Below are positions 54,928 through 64,000 of a DNA stretch of 64,000 nucleotides, piece by piece (the stretch's first letter is position 1; each line of letters begins with the position of its first letter). The stretch is from Polaribacter marinaquae (GTDB lineage: Bacteria > Bacteroidota > Bacteroidia > Flavobacteriales > Flavobacteriaceae). Both the position numbers and the translations under genes were made by a program. Below the pieces are notes generated by a model that saw only the letters and a program-made list of their open reading frames with translations, was not told the origin of the DNA and did not search any database. The stretch covers positions 957,501-1,021,500 of the forward strand of contig NZ_CP150496.1 of the NCBI RefSeq assembly GCF_038019025.1, in the 5' to 3' direction.

Positions 54928-56520
54928 TTATGCTTTGTTTGTTTTAATAGCACTCATATACTTCTTTAATTCTACTTTAACCTTAGGCGCTAAAAGAATT
55001 AAACCTATCATGTTTGGAACCATCATTGCAAATACCATTGCATCAGAGAAACCAATTACAGAACCTAAACTAGCTGCCGCACCTATTACAACAAAAATAC
55101 AGAAAATAACTTTGTAAGTATATTCCATCTTTTTTGATCTTCCGAATAAATAAGACCAACCTTGAAAACCATAATAAGACCAAGAAATCATAGAACTAAA
55201 TGCAAATAAAACTACTGCAACTGTTAACACGTATGGAAACCAAGAAATAGCTGACTCAAAAGCTCCTGAAGTTAATAAAATTGCTTGCGCATCATTTAAA
55301 GATGCATTTTCTGCAGTTACATTACCTGTAATAATTAATACTAAAGCTGTCATTGTACAAACTACCACAGTATCAATAAATGGCTCTAATAAAGCAACCA
55401 TTCCTTCACTTGCTGCATATTTAGTTTTTACTGCTGAATGCGCAATAGAAGCAGAACCAATACCTGCTTCATTAGAAAATGCTGCCCTTCTAAAACCTTG
55501 AATCATTACACCAATTGCACCACCAGCAATTCCTTCTGGACTAAAAGCTCCATTAAAAATTTGTAAGAAAGCATCACCAATCATATCATAATTTGCAAAA
55601 ATCACAAACAATGCTGCACCCACATAAATTGCAACCATAAAAGGAACAATTTTATCTGTAACCTTAGCAATTTTCTTAATTCCACCGATAATTACAATAC
55701 CAACTAAGATAGCCATAACCAAACCGAACAACCAACCTTTACCTGCTAAAACAGACTCTGAACCACCTGTAATATTTTGAACTAATTGAAAAGCTTGATT
55801 TACCTGAAACATGTTTCCTCCTCCAAAAGAACCACCAATAACAAAAATTGCAAATAAAGCTGCTAAAATCTTACCTAGCGTTTTATTTTTTAATCCTTTT
55901 GTTAAGTAATACATTGGCCCTCCGTAAACAGTACCATCTGCTTCGATATCTCTATATTTTACACCTAAAGTACATTCTACGAATTTAGACGCCATTCCTA
56001 AGAAACCAGCAACTATCATCCAGAATGTTGCACCTGCACCACCAATTGAAACAGCAATTGCAACACCTGCAATATTTCCTAAACCTACAGTTGCAGAAAG
56101 CGCTGCTGTTAATGCTTGAAAATGCGAAACCTCACCTTCATGCCCCTCTACTCTAATTGTATCTGGATTATCACCTTCTTCTGTTGTTGAAACAGTATTT
56201 GAAACTTCAATAGCTTTATTTTCGCCTTTACCTTCTAAACCGTCATATTTTCCTCTAACAATATTTATTGAAGTAAAGAAACCTCTAAAATTGATGAAGT
56301 TAAAATAAACTGTAAAATATAAAGCCCCTAATATTAAAGGGAACAAAACCCAATAAATACTAATAGTATCTGTAAAAGGAATTTGATAAAAAATAAAATC
56401 TACAAACCATCCTGTTGCATTACCAAATGCTTCATCAATTTGTTGATCTAAACCTTTTTCTTGAGCAAATGTAAAAAAGGGTGTTGCTAACATTAGCAAC
56501 GAAAGAAGTTTTTTATTCAT
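54928..56520 (-). CDS. AgcS family sodium:alanine symporter
   Basis: The 530-residue protein begins with a signal-like segment (MNKKLLSLLMLATPFFTFAQ) and then ten or more membrane helices. Family motifs are visible: GALYFTVYFNFINFRGF, HFQALTAALSATVGLGNIAGVA (in part ATVGLGNIAGVA), the sodium-site-like GGPMYYL, and GFRRAAFSNEAGIGSASIAH cut to AAFSNEAGIGSASIAH. These mark the AgcS alanine or glycine symporters. It is 9 bp upstream of the HhH gene on the same strand. Confidence 0.94.
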   Translation of the reverse strand: MNKKLLSLLMLATPFFTFAQEKGLDQQIDEAFGNATGWFVDFIFYQIPFTDTISIYWVLFPLILGALYFTVYFNFINFRGFFTSINIVRGKYDGLEGKGENKAIEVSNTVSTTEEGDNPDTIRVEGHEGEVSHFQALTAALSATVGLGNIAGVAIAVSIGGAGATFWMIVAGFLGMASKFVECTLGVKYRDIEADGTVYGGPMYYLTKGLKNKTLGKILAALFAIFVIGGSFGGGNMFQVNQAFQLVQNITGGSESVLAGKGWLFGLVMAILVGIVIIGGIKKIAKVTDKIVPFMVAIYVGAALFVIFANYDMIGDAFLQIFNGAFSPEGIAGGAIGVMIQGFRRAAFSNEAGIGSASIAHSAVKTKYAASEGMVALLEPFIDTVVVCTMTALVLIITGNVTAENASLNDAQAILLTSGAFESAISWFPYVLTVAVVLFAFSSMISWSYYGFQGWSYLFGRSKKMEYTYKVIFCIFVVIGAAASLGSVIGFSDAMVFAMMVPNMIGLILLAPKVKVELKKYMSAIKTNKA

Positions 56521-56607
56521 AATAGAAATTTGATTAATTTAAATTTAGTGACCCGCAATATCATAAAAAAATGCTCTTTTAACAAGTTTTAAGCGTTAAA
56601 AGTAACT

Positions 56608-57507
56608 TTATGACAACGTTTCTTTAAACTTTTGTAAATCTACTTTAAAAGAATTTGTTTTAAAGCCTAACTCTTTATTCGTTTTAGTTAAGTCGAAACC
56701 TGTTTTTGCAGGTCTTAAAGCTTTTTGATTTAAAGTTTTGGTGGAAATTGGTTTTATTAAATCTTTACTTAAGTTAAAAACCTCTGCAATTTCTTGTGCG
56801 ATTTCAAAAACACTAAGCAGTTTATCCGAAGAAATATTAAAAATTCCTTTTGCTTTTTTATCAATAACAACCTTGCAAGCTAATGCTAATTCTTCTACAT
56901 AAGTTGGCATTCTATATTGATCATCAACAATTGTAATTTCTTTGTTATTTTCTAACATTTCTTTTACCCAAAGTACAATATTACTTCTACTCATGTCAAA
57001 AACTTTTCCATATACTAAAATTGTTCTTAAGATTGTAAAATCTATTTCTGAATTCAGTAAAACTTGTTCAGATTTTAATTTTGACTCACCATAATAACTT
57101 AAAGGATTCGGAATATCAGACTCTTTATAGTATCCTTTTTTGCCATCAAAAATAAAATCCGTAGAAATATGAATTAGATGAATTTTAAGTTTTTTTGAAA
57201 CATCTTTTAACGATTCTACCGCTAAAACATTTAACTCGTTACATGTTTCTTTGGCATCTTCACAAGCATCTACGTTTGTCATAGCTGCTGTATTTACAAT
57301 AAAATCTGGTTTAATTTTTAGAATAGCATCAGTTAATAAAATTTTATTAGTGATATCTATTGACGAGTACTTAAAATCTTCTCTTCCGCTTCTGTTTTTT
57401 CCTTTAGAAAAACCATAAACATCATACACATCTTTATTTTTGAGTAATAAGTTTAGTAGAGATTGACCTAACAAACCATTACTACCTGTAATAATTACTT
57501 TTTTCAT
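56608..57507 (-). CDS. RmlD-like NAD(P)-dependent sugar reductase
   Basis: A 299-residue extended SDR protein. The nucleotide motif GSNGLLG (8-14), the ISTDFIFDG motif (114-122), and the YGESK active site (Tyr139, Lys143) match dTDP-4-dehydrorhamnose reductase (RmlD/RfbD). No other rhamnose genes are nearby, so its true substrate is open. It abuts the potassium-channel gene at one base, suggesting one transcript. Confidence 0.88.
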   Translation of the reverse strand: MKKVIITGSNGLLGQSLLNLLLKNKDVYDVYGFSKGKNRSGREDFKYSSIDITNKILLTDAILKIKPDFIVNTAAMTNVDACEDAKETCNELNVLAVESLKDVSKKLKIHLIHISTDFIFDGKKGYYKESDIPNPLSYYGESKLKSEQVLLNSEIDFTILRTILVYGKVFDMSRSNIVLWVKEMLENNKEITIVDDQYRMPTYVEELALACKVVIDKKAKGIFNISSDKLLSVFEIAQEIAEVFNLSKDLIKPISTKTLNQKALRPAKTGFDLTKTNKELGFKTNSFKVDLQKFKETLS

Positions 57508-58506
57508 TTAAAAGATTTGTCTTAGTTTAATTATTTGCTCTGGCCTACCCAAAACAATTAGTTGAGAATTTTCTACTAATTTGATATTTGCCTCTGGATT
57601 GATTACATAATCTTTATCTGGATTTCTAAATCCTATTACGGTACAACCAGTTTGTTTTCTTAAGTCTAAATCTAAAATAGTTTTATTTATAAATTTAGAT
57701 GGCAGATCGTTTACAGCTATTTCTTCTAGATTTGCAGTTGTTTCACCTTCTATAGTTAATCTATCTACAAATTCTATAACATCTGGCGTTGTAACCAAAG
57801 ACGCCATATGATTTCCACCAAGTTTATCTGGCATTATTACATTATTTGCACCGGCAAACTTTAATTTCTTGTACGAAGATTCGTTAGATGCTCTACTAAT
57901 AATTGTGCACTTATTATTTAATTGACTTGCTGTTAATACAACAAACAAATTATTCGCATCCGAAGGTAAAGCTGTTATCAAAAAAGAGGCTTTTTCGATT
58001 CCGGCTTTTAATAATGTTTCATCTAAAGTTGCATCACCTTCAATATTTAAAATCCCTTCAGAATCTAGAAAAGAAATCATTTCTTTATCTTTTTCTACAA
58101 CAACAAATTCTTTATTGTAGTTTCTTAATTTTAATATTGCTTGCTTACCATTTCTACCGTAACCACAAACAATAGTGTGGTTTTTTAAATGATTTATTTG
58201 TTTTTCCACTTTTCTGTGTTTAAAATGTTGAAATAATTTACCGCTAACCAAATATTCTGAAAACGAAGAAACCGCATAACCAAAAATGGTAATACTTGTT
58301 AAAATTAAAAAAATTGTAAATACTTTTTCTTCAGGTGAAAAAGGCTGCAACTCACCAAAACCTACCGTTGTTACAGTAATTACTGTCATATAAAGTGCAT
58401 CTACAAAATTATAGCCAGAAAGCGACATATAACCAATTGTACCAACACCAATTATTAACATAACTAGTAAAGCAATTTTATTTATTTTCGATTTTAGAAA
58501 CTTCAT
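57508..58506 (-). CDS. Two-helix potassium channel with RCK domain
   Basis: The 332-residue protein has two membrane helices (about 11-30 and 65-88) around a pore loop with the K+ filter TVGFG (47-51), then an RCK-N (TrkA-N) Rossmann domain starting TIVCGYGRNGKQA (about 112) and an RCK-C domain (about 245-332). It is the MthK/Kch type that gates by ligand. It is followed by the PspC gene upstream by 3 bp. Confidence 0.93.
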   Translation of the reverse strand: MKFLKSKINKIALLVMLIIGVGTIGYMSLSGYNFVDALYMTVITVTTVGFGELQPFSPEEKVFTIFLILTSITIFGYAVSSFSEYLVSGKLFQHFKHRKVEKQINHLKNHTIVCGYGRNGKQAILKLRNYNKEFVVVEKDKEMISFLDSEGILNIEGDATLDETLLKAGIEKASFLITALPSDANNLFVVLTASQLNNKCTIISRASNESSYKKLKFAGANNVIMPDKLGGNHMASLVTTPDVIEFVDRLTIEGETTANLEEIAVNDLPSKFINKTILDLDLRKQTGCTVIGFRNPDKDYVINPEANIKLVENSQLIVLGRPEQIIKLRQIF

Positions 58507-58509
58507 ATT

Positions 58510-58731
58510 TTACAAATCAAAAACCGAGCTTCTTTTGGTGTAAATCATATCTTTTAATTTTAAAATAAAAGCCATTGTTAAATACAAGCCAAAAGACAAA
58601 CCTGCAGTAAAAAATGTAGCATAAATAAAGAATAAACGAACGTTTAATGCTCTCATCCCTAATCTATCTGCCAATCTAGAAAAGACTCCAAATCCATTTC
58701 TTTCAAAAAAATGACGAATACTGTCTATCAT
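58510..58731 (-). CDS. PspC-domain small membrane protein
   Basis: The 73-residue protein has a PspC domain (about 1-60): the FFERNGFGVFSRLADRLGMR amphipathic start followed by one membrane helix (VRLFFIYATFFTAGLSFGLY). PspC-domain proteins sense envelope stress in some bacteria; small lone versions are common here. It is the first gene of a leftward transcript with the channel and reductase. Confidence 0.85.
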   Translation of the reverse strand: MIDSIRHFFERNGFGVFSRLADRLGMRALNVRLFFIYATFFTAGLSFGLYLTMAFILKLKDMIYTKRSSVFDL

Positions 58732-58886
58732 TATTTACCAAATTAAATATATCGCAAGATACTATTTTACATTTTTAAAAGGAAGATTTTTTATTTCTTA
58801 AACATCTTAAAACTAGTTAAAAAACATTTATAAAGGTTTTTAGATTGATTCTTAAATTAAATTTCTAATGATTAACTTTGCTTTTT

Positions 58887-61727
58887 TTGAAAAATAAGGC
58901 ACATTTGAAAGACCAAGAATATATAGAAGTTTACGGAGCAAGGGCTCATAATTTAAAGAATATTGATGTAAAAATTCCTCGCGAAAAACTAGTAGTTATA
59001 ACTGGTTTAAGTGGTAGCGGAAAATCTTCTTTAGCTTTTGATACTATTTATGCTGAAGGACAAAGGCGTTATATAGAGACTTTTTCTGCATATGCCAGAC
59101 AATTTTTAGGAGGATTAGAAAGACCCGATGTTGACAAAATTGATGGTTTATCGCCCGTAATATCTATCGAACAAAAAACAACAAATAAAAGTCCGAGATC
59201 TACTGTTGGTACCATAACAGAAATTTATGATTTTTTAAGATTACTTTTTGCAAGAGCTGGTGAAGCATACTCATATAACACGGGCCAAAAAATGGTAAGT
59301 TATTCTGATGAGCAAATTAAAGATCTTATTTTAAAAGATTTTGATAACAAAAAAATTGCCGTTTTAGCACCTTTAATTAAATCTAGAAAAGGGCATTATA
59401 GAGAATTATTCGAACAAATTTCTAAACAAGGTTTTTTAAGAGTTCGTGTAGATGGTAAAATTCAAGAAATTGAAAAAGGAATGAAGCTAGACAGATACAA
59501 AACTCATGATATTGAGGTTGTAATCGATCGTTTAGCCGTAAACAAATCCGTAGAAAAACGTCTAGATGAAACTATAAAAACAGCTTTATATTCTGGTAAC
59601 AATATAATGATGGTTATTGATGTTGAAGATAATAACCCAAGATATTTTAGTAGAGAACTTATGTGTCCCACAACTGGTATCGCATACCCAAATCCAGAAC
59701 CAAACACTTTTTCTTTTAATTCACCTAAAGGCGCTTGTAATTCTTGTAACGGATTAGGATTGACTAATGAAATTAATCTATCTAAAGTGATTCCGGATGA
59801 TTCTATTTCTATAAAAAATGGAGGAATTGCTCCGCTTGGAGAACAAAAAAACAGTTGGATTTTTAAACAAATTCAAAACATTGCGGAACGTTATAAATTT
59901 AAATTAACAGACGCTATTAAAGACATTCCTAAAGAAGCATTAGATATTATTTTAAATGGTGGTAACGAATCTTTTGAAATAGAATCTAAAACTGTTGGTG
60001 TAAGAAGAAATTACAAAATCGATTTTGAAGGTATTGTCGCATTTATTGAAAACCAGTACAAGAGTGCAGAAAGTACTTCTATAAAAAGATGGGCAAAAGG
60101 TTTTATGGACGAAGTTACATGTTCTACTTGCCATGGTAAAAGATTAAAAAAAGAAGCTTTACATTTTAAAATTTTAGATAAAAACATTAGCGATTTAGCG
60201 CAATTAGATGTTACAGAACTTGCTAAATGGTTTAAAACCATAGAAAAAGATTTAACTATAAAACAGCTAAAAATAGCCTCTGAAATCTTAAAAGAAATAA
60301 GAACTAGAATTCAGTTTTTATTAGACGTTGGTTTAGACTATTTAACCTTAGACAGAACTTCTAAATCTTTATCTGGTGGAGAAGCGCAAAGAATTCGATT
60401 AGCAACTCAAATTGGCTCTCAGCTTGTTGGTGTTTTATATATTTTAGATGAACCAAGTATTGGTTTACACCAGAGAGATAATGAAAAATTAATAGACTCT
60501 TTAGTTAAACTTAGAGATATTGGTAATTCTGTTTTAGTTGTAGAACATGACCAAGATATGATTGAAAAAGCAGATTTTGTTTTTGATATTGGTCCAGGAG
60601 CCGGAAAACATGGTGGCGAAATCGTATCCGCAGGAACATTTAGTCAATTAAAAAAACAAAAAACACTTACAGCAGATTATATCACAGGAAGAAAAAAGAT
60701 TGAAGTTCCTAAGAAAAGAAGAGAAGGTAACGGAAAAAAGATCAAGTTAAAAGGAGCAACAGGTAACAATTTAAAAAATGTATCTGTAGAATTTCCTTTA
60801 GGTAAAATGATTTGTGTTACCGGAGTTTCTGGAAGTGGAAAATCGACTTTAATCAACGAAACTTTATACCCAATTTTAAACGCTCATATTTACAGAGGTG
60901 TTAAAAAACCAATGCCTTATAAAAAAATTGAAGGTTTAGAACATATTGATAAAGTTATTGATATCGATCAATCTCCTATTGGTAGAACTCCTAGATCTAA
61001 TCCAGCAACGTACACCAAAACTTTTGATGAAATTAGAAGTTTATTTGCAAAAACCGCTGAAGCTTCTATTAGAGGTTACAAACCTGGACGATTTTCTTTT
61101 AACGTTAAAGGTGGTAGATGCGAAACTTGCCAAGGTGGCGGAGTTAGAGTTATTGAGATGAACTTTTTACCAGACGTACAAGTAGAATGTGAAACTTGCC
61201 AAGGAAAACGTTTTAATAGAGAAACTTTAGAAATTAGATACAAAGGAAAATCTATTTCTGATGTTTTAGAAATGACTATTGAAGACGCAACAGAGTTTTT
61301 TATCAAAATTCCTAAAATCCATAGAAAACTTAAAACCATCAAAGATGTTGGCTTAGGGTACATAACACTTGGGCAACAATCCACTACGCTTTCTGGTGGA
61401 GAAGCGCAGAGAATTAAACTAGCATCAGAATTATCTAAAAGAGACACTGGTAATACTTTTTATATTTTAGACGAACCCACAACCGGACTTCATTTTGAAG
61501 ACATTAGAGTGCTAATGGAAGTTTTAAATAAACTAGCAGATAAAGGTAATACCGTTTTAATTATAGAACATAATTTAGATGTTGTAAAATTAGCAGATTA
61601 CATTATTGATGTTGGTATGGAAGGCGGTAAAAAAGGTGGTGAAATTTTAACTACTGGTACACCAGAAGAAATTGCAAAACATAAAACTAGTTACACCGCA
61701 AAATTCTTAAAAAAATTACTAATTTAG
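58887..61727 (+). CDS. uvrA: Excinuclease ABC subunit A
   Basis: UvrA recognises DNA damage in nucleotide excision repair. About 946 residues. Two ABC ATPase halves are seen: Walker [16 protein letters not shown] (about 40) and [14 protein letters not shown] (about 650), two LSGGEAQRI signatures, and zinc cysteines in CNSCNG, CSTCHG and CETCQG. No ATG is available; TTG at 58878, 58887 or 58905 must serve. I give 58887 ([14 protein letters not shown]) as a compromise. A Flavobacteriia UvrA usually begins close to the [11 protein letters not shown] segment. Confidence 0.96.
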   Translation: MKNKAHLKDQEYIEVYGARAHNLKNIDVKIPREKLVVITGLSGSGKSSLAFDTIYAEGQRRYIETFSAYARQFLGGLERPDVDKIDGLSPVISIEQKTTNKSPRSTVGTITEIYDFLRLLFARAGEAYSYNTGQKMVSYSDEQIKDLILKDFDNKKIAVLAPLIKSRKGHYRELFEQISKQGFLRVRVDGKIQEIEKGMKLDRYKTHDIEVVIDRLAVNKSVEKRLDETIKTALYSGNNIMMVIDVEDNNPRYFSRELMCPTTGIAYPNPEPNTFSFNSPKGACNSCNGLGLTNEINLSKVIPDDSISIKNGGIAPLGEQKNSWIFKQIQNIAERYKFKLTDAIKDIPKEALDIILNGGNESFEIESKTVGVRRNYKIDFEGIVAFIENQYKSAESTSIKRWAKGFMDEVTCSTCHGKRLKKEALHFKILDKNISDLAQLDVTELAKWFKTIEKDLTIKQLKIASEILKEIRTRIQFLLDVGLDYLTLDRTSKSLSGGEAQRIRLATQIGSQLVGVLYILDEPSIGLHQRDNEKLIDSLVKLRDIGNSVLVVEHDQDMIEKADFVFDIGPGAGKHGGEIVSAGTFSQLKKQKTLTADYITGRKKIEVPKKRREGNGKKIKLKGATGNNLKNVSVEFPLGKMICVTGVSGSGKSTLINETLYPILNAHIYRGVKKPMPYKKIEGLEHIDKVIDIDQSPIGRTPRSNPATYTKTFDEIRSLFAKTAEASIRGYKPGRFSFNVKGGRCETCQGGGVRVIEMNFLPDVQVECETCQGKRFNRETLEIRYKGKSISDVLEMTIEDATEFFIKIPKIHRKLKTIKDVGLGYITLGQQSTTLSGGEAQRIKLASELSKRDTGNTFYILDEPTTGLHFEDIRVLMEVLNKLADKGNTVLIIEHNLDVVKLADYIIDVGMEGGKKGGEILTTGTPEEIAKHKTSYTAKFLKKLLI

Positions 61728-61777
61728 CAGGCTTTTCTTTTTTAAAAGCATGATACAATAAATAAAATATACTTAAA

Positions 61778-62485
61778 ATGACAAATGACGATAGAAAAAT
61801 AAAAGAAAAACTACAAACTAAAACTTGGAACGAAATTAAAACAAACGATTCTTGGGCTATATTTAAAATTATGGCAGAGTTTGTAGAAGGATACGAAAAA
61901 TTAAGTAAAATTGGTCCTTGTGTTTCTATTTTTGGTTCTGCAAGAACAAAACCAGATCATCCATATTACAAATTAGCAGAAGAAATTGGTTTTCAATTAA
62001 CACAAGCAGGTTTTGGTGTTATTACTGGTGGTGGGCCAGGAATTATGGAAGCTGGTAATAAAGGAGCAAACAGAGGTAAAGGACTGTCTGTTGGCCTAAA
62101 TATCGAATTACCTTTCGAACAACATGACAATCCTTGGATTGATCCAGGAAAAAGTTTAGACTTCGATTATTTCTTTGTGCGTAAAGTTATGTTTGTTAAG
62201 TATTCGCAAGGTTTTGTAGTGATGCCTGGTGGATTCGGAACTTTAGATGAACTTTTTGAAGCAATTACACTTATACAAACTAAAAAAATAGGCCGTTTTC
62301 CAATTGTACTTGTTGGTTCTAAATTTTGGGGCGGATTATTAGACTGGATAAAAGACACGCTAATTACAGAAAAAAATATTGGTTTAGAAGATTTAAGCCT
62401 ATTTAGAGTGGTAGACACTGCAGAAGAAGCTGTTGAACACTTTAATAAATTTTACGCAAAATACCAGCTTAAACCAAACTTCTAA
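61778..62485 (+). CDS. LOG/TIGR00730 family Rossmann-fold protein
   Basis: The 235-residue protein has the LOG family signatures GGGPGIMEA (84-92) and PGGFGTLDE (150-158). Members hydrolyse nucleoside 5'-monophosphates (cytokinin-ribotide phosphoribohydrolase activity in plants, similar in bacteria). It follows uvrA by 50 bp on the same strand, probably in one transcript, and precedes the M1-like gene by about 30 bp. Confidence 0.9.
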   Translation: MTNDDRKIKEKLQTKTWNEIKTNDSWAIFKIMAEFVEGYEKLSKIGPCVSIFGSARTKPDHPYYKLAEEIGFQLTQAGFGVITGGGPGIMEAGNKGANRGKGLSVGLNIELPFEQHDNPWIDPGKSLDFDYFFVRKVMFVKYSQGFVVMPGGFGTLDELFEAITLIQTKKIGRFPIVLVGSKFWGGLLDWIKDTLITEKNIGLEDLSLFRVVDTAEEAVEHFNKFYAKYQLKPNF

Positions 62486-62516
62486 AATTAATTAAAGATT
62501 TATTAGTTTACCTTTA

Positions 62517-64000
62517 TTGAAAAAACAAGTTTACATACTATTTTTCATACTACTTTATAGTGGCTTTAACTTAGCACAACAAAATGCAATTAATATTAAA
62601 GCCACTTTAAATGTAGATGAAGATAAATTAATGATTCAACAAGAAATTGTTTACACAAACACTTCTAAACAAGAATTAAATCACATATTTCTTCACAATT
62701 GGGGTAACGCATTTAAAGATCGAAAAACTCCACTTTCAAAACGTTTCATTCAAGATTTTAGAAAAGACTTATATTTTGCAAATCAAAAAGATTTAGGTTT
62801 TTCAGACATCAAAAACATTACAATAAATTTTAATAATATTGTTTATAAAGAGCTAGAAAACAAAGAAGATATCTTACAGCTATTTCTTGACAAACCATTA
62901 AAACCGAAAGAAAGTACAAGAATTAATGTTACTTATATTTTAAAAATCCCGAATTCTAAATTTACAGGTTACGGTAAATATAATAACGGATACAGATTAA
63001 GATACTGGTATTTAACACCTGCAATTTATAAAAATGGCTGGCAGTTAATGAGCAACTTAAATCTTAACGATTTATTTGAAGATTACACCACTTTTAACAT
63101 TCAGTTTAAATTACCAAATTACCTTAACTTAACAAGTAGTTTAAAACAACAAAAACCAAATATCGACGGCGTTTTTACTACCTACAACCTTTATGGTAAA
63201 AACCAAAAAGATGTTATTTTAGACATCCAAAGAAAAAATACTTTTAAAAAATTTCATACAGATAGTCATGAAATTCAAACTGATATTATACAGGAAGATT
63301 TCAACGAAAATATCACAAAAGTAATCTTAAATAGAGAGCTAAGTTTTTTAACATCATATTTAGGAGTTTTACCTACTGATAAAATTTTTATTGATGAAGT
63401 AATGCGTAAACAAAATCCTATTTACGGATTGACGCAATTACCTAGTTTTATCAGACCTTTTTCTGATGTTTTTAAACAAGATTTAACCCTATTTAAAGTT
63501 TTATCAAAAAAATATTTACAACAAACTCTGCTAATTAATGAAAGAAAAGATTATTGGTTAATAGATGGCTTGCAAAATTATTTGATGATTGAGTATGTAA
63601 ATAAATTTTATCCAGAAATTAAACTTTTAGGAAAAGCATCTAACTCTTGGTTTTTAAAAAGATTTAATATTTCTAAACTTCAGTTTAACGAAAAATATCC
63701 ATTTGTATATCAATTTACTGCCAGACGATTTTTAGATCAAGCCTTAAATACTCCTGCAGATTCTTTATCGAACTTTAACAGAAGAATAGTAAGCAAATAT
63801 AAAGCTGGTTTAGGTTTTACCTATTTAAAAGGTTTTTTAAGTGAAGCTATTTTAAATAAAAGTATCAAAGAATTTTATCAAAAAAATAAACTCAAAGTTA
63901 CTAACGATTCTGACTTTAAAAATATTCTAACTAAGAATACTTCAAAAGACATTTCTTGGTTTTTTAAAGACTTTATAAAAACTAACAAAAAGATAGATTA
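62517..64000 (+). CDS. M1-aminopeptidase-like protein, apparently without the zinc site (partial)
   Basis: An open frame runs from TTG 62517 to the window edge (494 codons); no ATG lies near. Its first residues (KKQVYILFFILLYSGFNLAQ) are a good signal peptide, which supports the TTG start. The N-terminal 200 residues are beta-rich like the first domain of M1 peptidases. The catalytic region near residues 335-365 reads ...VLSKKYLQQTLL... then YWLIDGLQNYLMIEY, resembling the WLNEGFAxYxE helix, yet no HExxH is visible before it and the Glu of WLxEG is Asp. I infer a pseudo-peptidase. The gene may continue for several hundred residues. Confidence 0.7.
   Translation, partial: MKKQVYILFFILLYSGFNLAQQNAINIKATLNVDEDKLMIQQEIVYTNTSKQELNHIFLHNWGNAFKDRKTPLSKRFIQDFRKDLYFANQKDLGFSDIKNITINFNNIVYKELENKEDILQLFLDKPLKPKESTRINVTYILKIPNSKFTGYGKYNNGYRLRYWYLTPAIYKNGWQLMSNLNLNDLFEDYTTFNIQFKLPNYLNLTSSLKQQKPNIDGVFTTYNLYGKNQKDVILDIQRKNTFKKFHTDSHEIQTDIIQEDFNENITKVILNRELSFLTSYLGVLPTDKIFIDEVMRKQNPIYGLTQLPSFIRPFSDVFKQDLTLFKVLSKKYLQQTLLINERKDYWLIDGLQNYLMIEYVNKFYPEIKLLGKASNSWFLKRFNISKLQFNEKYPFVYQFTARRFLDQALNTPADSLSNFNRRIVSKYKAGLGFTYLKGFLSEAILNKSIKEFYQKNKLKVTNDSDFKNILTKNTSKDISWFFKDFIKTNKKID

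Overview
This is a 64 kb piece of a low-GC chromosome from a member of the Flavobacteriia (Bacteroidota), most like a marine Flavobacteriaceae such as Polaribacter or Tenacibaculum. The family call rests on gene content: DUF3467 beside rpoC, an AgcS symporter, a 7TM-HD phosphodiesterase, UPF0339 and DUF3871 proteins, signal peptides ending in AQ, promoter boxes of the TAnnTTTG type, tRNA genes without an encoded CCA, and almost no Shine-Dalgarno sequences. The genus is a guess.

Region 1 (1-902) is the edge of the chromosome, with the N-terminal part of a likely superfamily 1 helicase-like protein. Region 2 (903-17602) is the standout: a 16.7 kb integrative island bounded by a 30-bp perfect direct repeat. 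The right copy is the 3' end of an intact tRNA-Arg(TCT) gene; the left copy is an orphan fragment of it. From left to right the island holds cas1-cas2, a CRISPR array of 10 repeats and 9 spacers, cas9 and a tracrRNA (a complete type II-C system); a leftward replication/recombination operon (OB-like protein, Sak4-like ATPase, DUF3871, two unknown proteins, SF3-type primase-helicase, and a GIY-YIG nuclease broken by a nonsense codon); three exported unknown proteins; an XRE regulator next to a perfect palindrome; a tyrosine integrase; and a UPF0339/YegP-like protein. I see no relaxase, conjugation or virion genes. The layout recalls phage satellites or small integrative elements more than an ICE or prophage, with an RNA-guided immune system as cargo.

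Region 3 (17579-36198) is housekeeping: a tRNA-Arg/Pro/Ser cluster, the 7TM-HD phosphodiesterase, thiolase, an NlpC/P60 peptidase, a TPR protein, gyrA, clpC, a TlpA-like lipoprotein, accA, an EamA transporter, an LptF/G permease, tgt, rluF, alkB and tRNA-Ser. Region 4 (36435-51441) has aroC, a DUF3467 gene and the classical transcription/translation block read leftward: hpf, tRNA-Thr/Tyr/Gly/Thr, tuf, tRNA-Trp, secE, nusG, rplK, rplA, rplJ, rplL, rpoB, rpoC. Region 5 (51448-64000) has xerC, rpsU with an unusually strong Shine-Dalgarno, an acyl-CoA dehydrogenase, an HhH protein, an AgcS symporter, an RmlD-like reductase, a K+ channel, a PspC protein, uvrA, a LOG-family protein, and the start of an M1-peptidase-like protein that seems to lack its zinc site.

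The most interesting question is whether 903-17602 is one mobile unit that carries a whole Cas9 immune system, and what its nine spacers target.
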